NCBI GenBank assembly: GCA_900770895.1
Contig: CAAGMF010000269.1
Location: 1-8,400 of the forward strand
Source: an uncultured Mitsuokella sp.
GTDB taxonomy: Bacteria > Bacillota > Negativicutes > Selenomonadales > Selenomonadaceae
Length of the DNA: 8,400 nt
Direction: 5' to 3'
Under the pieces are notes generated by a model. That model was given only the letters and a program-made list of their open reading frames with translations, did not search any database and was not told the origin of the DNA. Positions within the stretch are counted from its first letter, which is position 1, and every line of letters starts with the position of its first letter. A program made the position numbers and the translations under genes. This document shows, one piece after another, positions 5,709 to 8,400 of this stretch.

Positions 5709-5995
5709 TAACGAAATACGATGTTATCAGGCCTAAGCACACAGGTCCGCGGCAGACATGATTCCTTCATTCCGCTATTGTGGTTTGGCTAAAATAAAAT
5801 TTTTCCCATTTAATAGGTCCCTTGAAAGTACTTAAACGCGCTACGCTTGGACGAAAGTACTTTCCGCGGGAATGCTTGATAGGGAAAAATTTGATTTTTT
5901 AACGCCAACCCACGACGCTCCATTCCGGAACCATGTCTGCCGCTGCCTTATCATAGCAGTTGCCTACGTCTCAGATACTGATAGGTATTTCGTTA
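5709..5995. repeat. Large imperfect inverted repeat (MITE-like or foldback element)
   Basis: The whole 287-bp gap is one foldback. The ends are exact 11-bp inverted repeats, TAACGAAATAC (5709-5719) and GTATTTCGTTA (5985-5995). Further in, GCGGCAGACATGATTCC (5749-5765) matches the reverse complement of 5927-5943 at 16 of 17 bases. AAATTTTTCCC (5797-5807) matches that of 5882-5892 at all 11, and the intervening bases align partially. A central hairpin lies at 5824-5864. TA at each outer end would fit a TA target duplication, but no longer duplication is visible. There is no coding potential. The region between the SGNH stop and the jetA promoter holds nothing else that I can support. Confidence 0.75.
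5797..5898 (+). terminator. Core hairpin of the foldback, candidate terminator
   Basis: The inner stem GAAAGTACTT (5824-5833)/AAGTACTTTC (5855-5864) is flanked by TCCC (5818-5821)/GGGA (5868-5871) and by the 11-bp stem 5797-5807/5882-5892. It is followed by GATTTTTT (5893-5900). It could terminate transcripts from the SGNH gene before jetA. The long loops make it atypical. Confidence 0.4.
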
Positions 5996-6024
5996 CAGCC
6001 CCTGGTGGCAGATGAGGCGTTGCA

Positions 6025-6053
6025 TTGACGCCACGCGGGAATATAGCTAGAAT
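6025..6053 (+). promoter_or_regulatory. Promoter of the jet (Wadjet) operon
   Basis: TTGACG (6025-6030) and TAGAAT (6048-6053) are separated by 17 bp. Transcription would start near 6060, about 33 nt before the chosen jetA start. It lies just outside the right end of the inverted repeat. Confidence 0.75.
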
Positions 6054-6092
6054 AGAATAACAGATATATTGGAATCGACAGGGGGCAGGAGT

Positions 6093-7595
6093 TTGGCGGA
6101 CAGCATCAAAGCGGAGTTCATGAGCTATGAGAACCTGCGCAATTTGCGGATGCGGCATGCGGCCTGGCGTCTCTTGCGCGCGGATCAGGCGCCGTTCATC
6201 GCCTCGTTCCTCTATGCGCAGTTCATCGAGCCGCATCGTCGCGGCATCGCGGAGGAGGAGCTCATAGACCGGCTCGGCGACGCGCTTTTCTCCGGGGCGG
6301 TGCAGGAGACGGGGGAGATGCGCGGGCGGTCGCCGTCCGAGTACCTCGAGATTTGGTCGGACAACGATCATGGCTGGCTCATGAAGTACGAGCATCACGG
6401 CGAGTGGTATTATGACATGACGGCCGCTGCCCAGAAGGCCGTGGAATGGCTGCAGGGCTTGCAGCATCAGGAGTTCGTGGGCACGGAGTCGCGCCTGCGC
6501 ACCGTCTATGCCCTGCTGTCGGAGATCGCGCGCGATACCGATCCCGATGCTGAGCATCGGCGCAGCTACCTGCTCGAGCAGCGGCAGGCCATCGATCAGG
6601 AGCTGGCCGAGCTCGAGGCTACGGGCGAGGTGCAGCCGCAGCTCGATGACGTGCAGCTGAAGGAGCGATTCCTGCAGGCGGAGGCCATGGGGACTGCCAT
6701 ATTGGCGGATTTCCGCGAGGTTGAGGAGAACTTCCGCGCCTTGACCCGTCAGGTCTGCGAGGATATCGTGTCGTGGACGCGTGGCAAAGGCGAGCTGCTC
6801 GAGAAAATCTTCGGCGAGAGCGATATCATCCGGCGCTCGGAGCAGGGCCAGAGCTTCCAGGCGTTCTGGGGCTTCCTGATGTCGCAGGAGCGTCAGGCGG
6901 AGTTCGATGAGCTGCTGTCCGCGATCGAGTCCCGGGCGGCGCTGACGCAGGTGGCAAAGGAGCATCCGCTCGACGGCATGGTGAGCGAATGGGTACGCGG
7001 AGCGGCGGCCATCCAGCAGGTGCGCGGCCAGCTCTCGGCGCGCATCCGCCACTACGTCGACGAGGATTATCTGAATGAGCAGCGCACGATATACACGCTC
7101 ATCGGCCAGGTCGAGCGTCATGCCCAGGAACTGCGCGAGGCGACGGAGGGGCGATGCGTCGCCGCATCGATGCTGCCGATCGATGATCCGGACCTGCATG
7201 TGCAGCTGCCGTTCGAGCGGCGGCTGTTCCAGCCGAAGAAGCGCATCAAGGTGAAGAGTCCGGCGCTCGAGGCTGCGGATACGGGCGCGAGCGAGACGGG
7301 ATTGGCCGCATTGGCCGGCCAGCTGGCCCGCTATGTCGACCCGCAGCGCCTGCAGGCGAATGTCGAGGACATGCTGCAGGAGAAGCCGGTCGTGACGCTC
7401 GCCGAGGTTATAGAGGCCCATCCGGTCGAGCAGGGGCTGGCGGAAATCCTGCAGTACATGTCGTTGGCCGCCCGGGCGGGCGAGCAGGCGTTCCAGACAG
7501 GAGCGCTGTCTGAGCTGTCGTATGAGCGGGATGGCCAGCCGATGACAGCCATATGTGAGAGCGTGCAGTATCGGCGGGAGGATTTTAAAAAGTGA
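6093..7595 (+). CDS. jetA: Wadjet anti-plasmid system subunit JetA (DUF3375, kleisin-like)
   Basis: JetA is the MukF-like kleisin of the Wadjet SMC complex (JetABCD), which senses and cleaves small circular DNA such as plasmids. The 500-residue product is the usual DUF3375 length. The N-terminus carries the family signature SYENLRNLRMRH followed by AWRLLRADQAPFIASFL (winged-helix region), then IWSDNDHGWL and YYDMTAAAQKAVEWL. A Glu-rich helical section at about 160-190 looks coiled-coil-forming. The C-terminal part (about 360-500) includes FERRLFQPKKRIKV and a winged-helix-like end. AGGGGG at 6080-6085 lies 7 nt before a TTG at 6093, the chosen start. TTG at 6069 lacks a ribosome site. ATG at 6120, right at the conserved domain, is the main alternative, but its GGAG is only 3 nt away. 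The gene overlaps jetB by 4 nt. Confidence 0.9.
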   Translation: MADSIKAEFMSYENLRNLRMRHAAWRLLRADQAPFIASFLYAQFIEPHRRGIAEEELIDRLGDALFSGAVQETGEMRGRSPSEYLEIWSDNDHGWLMKYEHHGEWYYDMTAAAQKAVEWLQGLQHQEFVGTESRLRTVYALLSEIARDTDPDAEHRRSYLLEQRQAIDQELAELEATGEVQPQLDDVQLKERFLQAEAMGTAILADFREVEENFRALTRQVCEDIVSWTRGKGELLEKIFGESDIIRRSEQGQSFQAFWGFLMSQERQAEFDELLSAIESRAALTQVAKEHPLDGMVSEWVRGAAAIQQVRGQLSARIRHYVDEDYLNEQRTIYTLIGQVERHAQELREATEGRCVAASMLPIDDPDLHVQLPFERRLFQPKKRIKVKSPALEAADTGASETGLAALAGQLARYVDPQRLQANVEDMLQEKPVVTLAEVIEAHPVEQGLAEILQYMSLAARAGEQAFQTGALSELSYERDGQPMTAICESVQYRREDFKK

Positions 7596-8400
7596 CAGAA
7601 GAAGGAAAGCAGAGCCAGCAGGTGCAGTGGGCCTATTCGCGGGCGGCAATCGCGCTGCTGAAGGGCATCGTCAGCCGTGAGGATGATGAGGCGGTGTGGC
7701 AGGAGCTGCTGCAGTACCGGTCCCAGCTCAGTGATTATTTCGCCGTGCTGGGCCTGCGCATCGAGATCGATAAATTCGCGGAATATGCCTGTCTGCGCCA
7801 GATGACGTCGGCTGCTCTGCCGACGCTCGTGCCCCGCTATCAGCTCGGATTCGGCGTGTCGCTGCTGCTCGTGGAGCTGCGGCGCATGCTGGAGGAGAAT
7901 GTCGGCCTCACAGCCGATGGCCGCGGTGCCGAGCGGCTGCGCGTGACAGTAGCGGATATGGTGCAGCGGCTGGCGCTGTTCCTGCCTCCGCAGACGAATG
8001 AGCAGCGCTTCCAGCAGCAGGTGGAGCGCTATATGAATCAGGCCGTGAACCTTGGCTTCCTGCGGCGGCCGCGCCGCGGCAAGGATCAGGAGTATGAGGT
8101 CCATCCGGCCCTGCGCAGCTTCGTCGATGCCCAGTGGCTCAGCGAGTTCGATAAGAAACTGGCGGAGTATATCGAGTATGCCAAGCAGGGACAGCTCGAG
8201 GGCGAGGCGGACGAGGGAATGTTCGCAGCTGAGCCGGAGGAGCGTGGGGCGGCAGAGATGGCCGCTGACCGTGCATCCGGGGCTAATGAGAAAGCGGCGG
8301 CCGCTGAGACGGCTGCTGACGGCACGCCGGAGGCTGGTGAAAAGCCGGCTGCCGACAGGACTGCGGTTGATGACGTGGCCCCGATGGCGGTCAAAGAGGA
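7592..8400 (+). CDS. jetB: Wadjet subunit JetB (DUF4194, MukE/KITE-like), 3'-partial
   Basis: JetB is the KITE (MukE-like) partner that binds the JetA kleisin in the Wadjet complex. The frame starts at a GTG overlapping the jetA stop (GTGA), with GGGAGGA at 7576-7582 placed 9 nt upstream, so the two genes are translationally coupled. It stays open to the window end: 269 codons and no stop. The DUF4194 pattern is complete within residues 14-200: ALLKGIVSREDD (21-32) then W36, LSDYFAVLGLRIEID (46-60), YACLRQ (65-70), LVPRYQLGFGVSLLLVELR (79-97), FLPP (130-133), LGFLRR (154-159), YEVHPALRSFVDAQWL (168-183). After about residue 200 comes an alanine- and glutamate-rich low-complexity tail of at least 68 residues, which is beyond the usual family core. 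The SMC gene jetC and the nuclease gene jetD would be expected downstream. Confidence 0.9.
   Translation, partial: MTEEGKQSQQVQWAYSRAAIALLKGIVSREDDEAVWQELLQYRSQLSDYFAVLGLRIEIDKFAEYACLRQMTSAALPTLVPRYQLGFGVSLLLVELRRMLEENVGLTADGRGAERLRVTVADMVQRLALFLPPQTNEQRFQQQVERYMNQAVNLGFLRRPRRGKDQEYEVHPALRSFVDAQWLSEFDKKLAEYIEYAKQGQLEGEADEGMFAAEPEERGAAEMAADRASGANEKAAAAETAADGTPEAGEKPAADRTAVDDVAPMAVKE

Noticed and set aside
5964..7649. 561-codon minus-strand reading frame opposite jetA
   Set aside because: It mirrors the codons of jetA, contains no conserved motif, and has no ribosome site or promoter that I can find.

Overview
The window looks like a moderately GC-rich chromosomal segment from an anaerobic bacterium. 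My best guess is a Negativicutes/Selenomonadaceae relative. That guess rests on the style of the genes (NiFe-hydrogenase maturation, sigma-70-type promoters, TTG/GTG starts with strong Shine-Dalgarno sites) and on palindromic intergenic repeats of a kind I associate with that group. It is an inference, not a taxonomic result. All supported genes lie on the + strand; the long minus-strand reading frames are antisense shadows.

Region 1 (1-3830) is a [NiFe]-hydrogenase maturation locus. It begins inside a HyaD/HybD-type endopeptidase gene, whose product trims the large-subunit C-terminus after metal insertion. It resumes with hypC, hypD and hypE, which make and deliver the Fe(CN)2CO group. HypE prepares the thiocyanate on its C-terminal cysteine, and HypC/HypD hold the iron. 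The structural subunits and hypA/hypB/hypF are not in the window. The locus is interrupted at 430-1227 by an AT-rich DUF559 nuclease-like gene and a cluster of REP-like palindromic repeats (two direct copies and one inverted copy).

Region 2 (3831-4936) starts with a compact switch in which the hypE terminator hairpin overlaps the -35 element of the next promoter. That promoter drives a gene for a small exported protein behind a roughly 120-nt, potentially structured leader. A tRNA-Gln(CUG) gene follows as a self-contained unit with a near-perfect promoter and its own terminator.

Region 3 (4859-5995) holds an exported SGNH/GDSL hydrolase with its own promoter. It is followed by a large imperfect inverted repeat of about 290 bp, TA-flanked and nested, which resembles a MITE or another foldback element.

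Region 4 (6025-8400) is the start of a Wadjet (JetABCD) anti-plasmid system of the SMC type: its promoter, jetA (DUF3375, kleisin-like) and jetB (DUF4194, KITE-like). The two genes are translationally coupled and jetB runs off the right edge; jetC (SMC) and jetD (nuclease) would be expected next. Wadjet is a known system. The least explained parts of the window are the foldback element in front of it, the DUF559/palindrome insertion, and the hairpin-bearing spacers that flank hypD.
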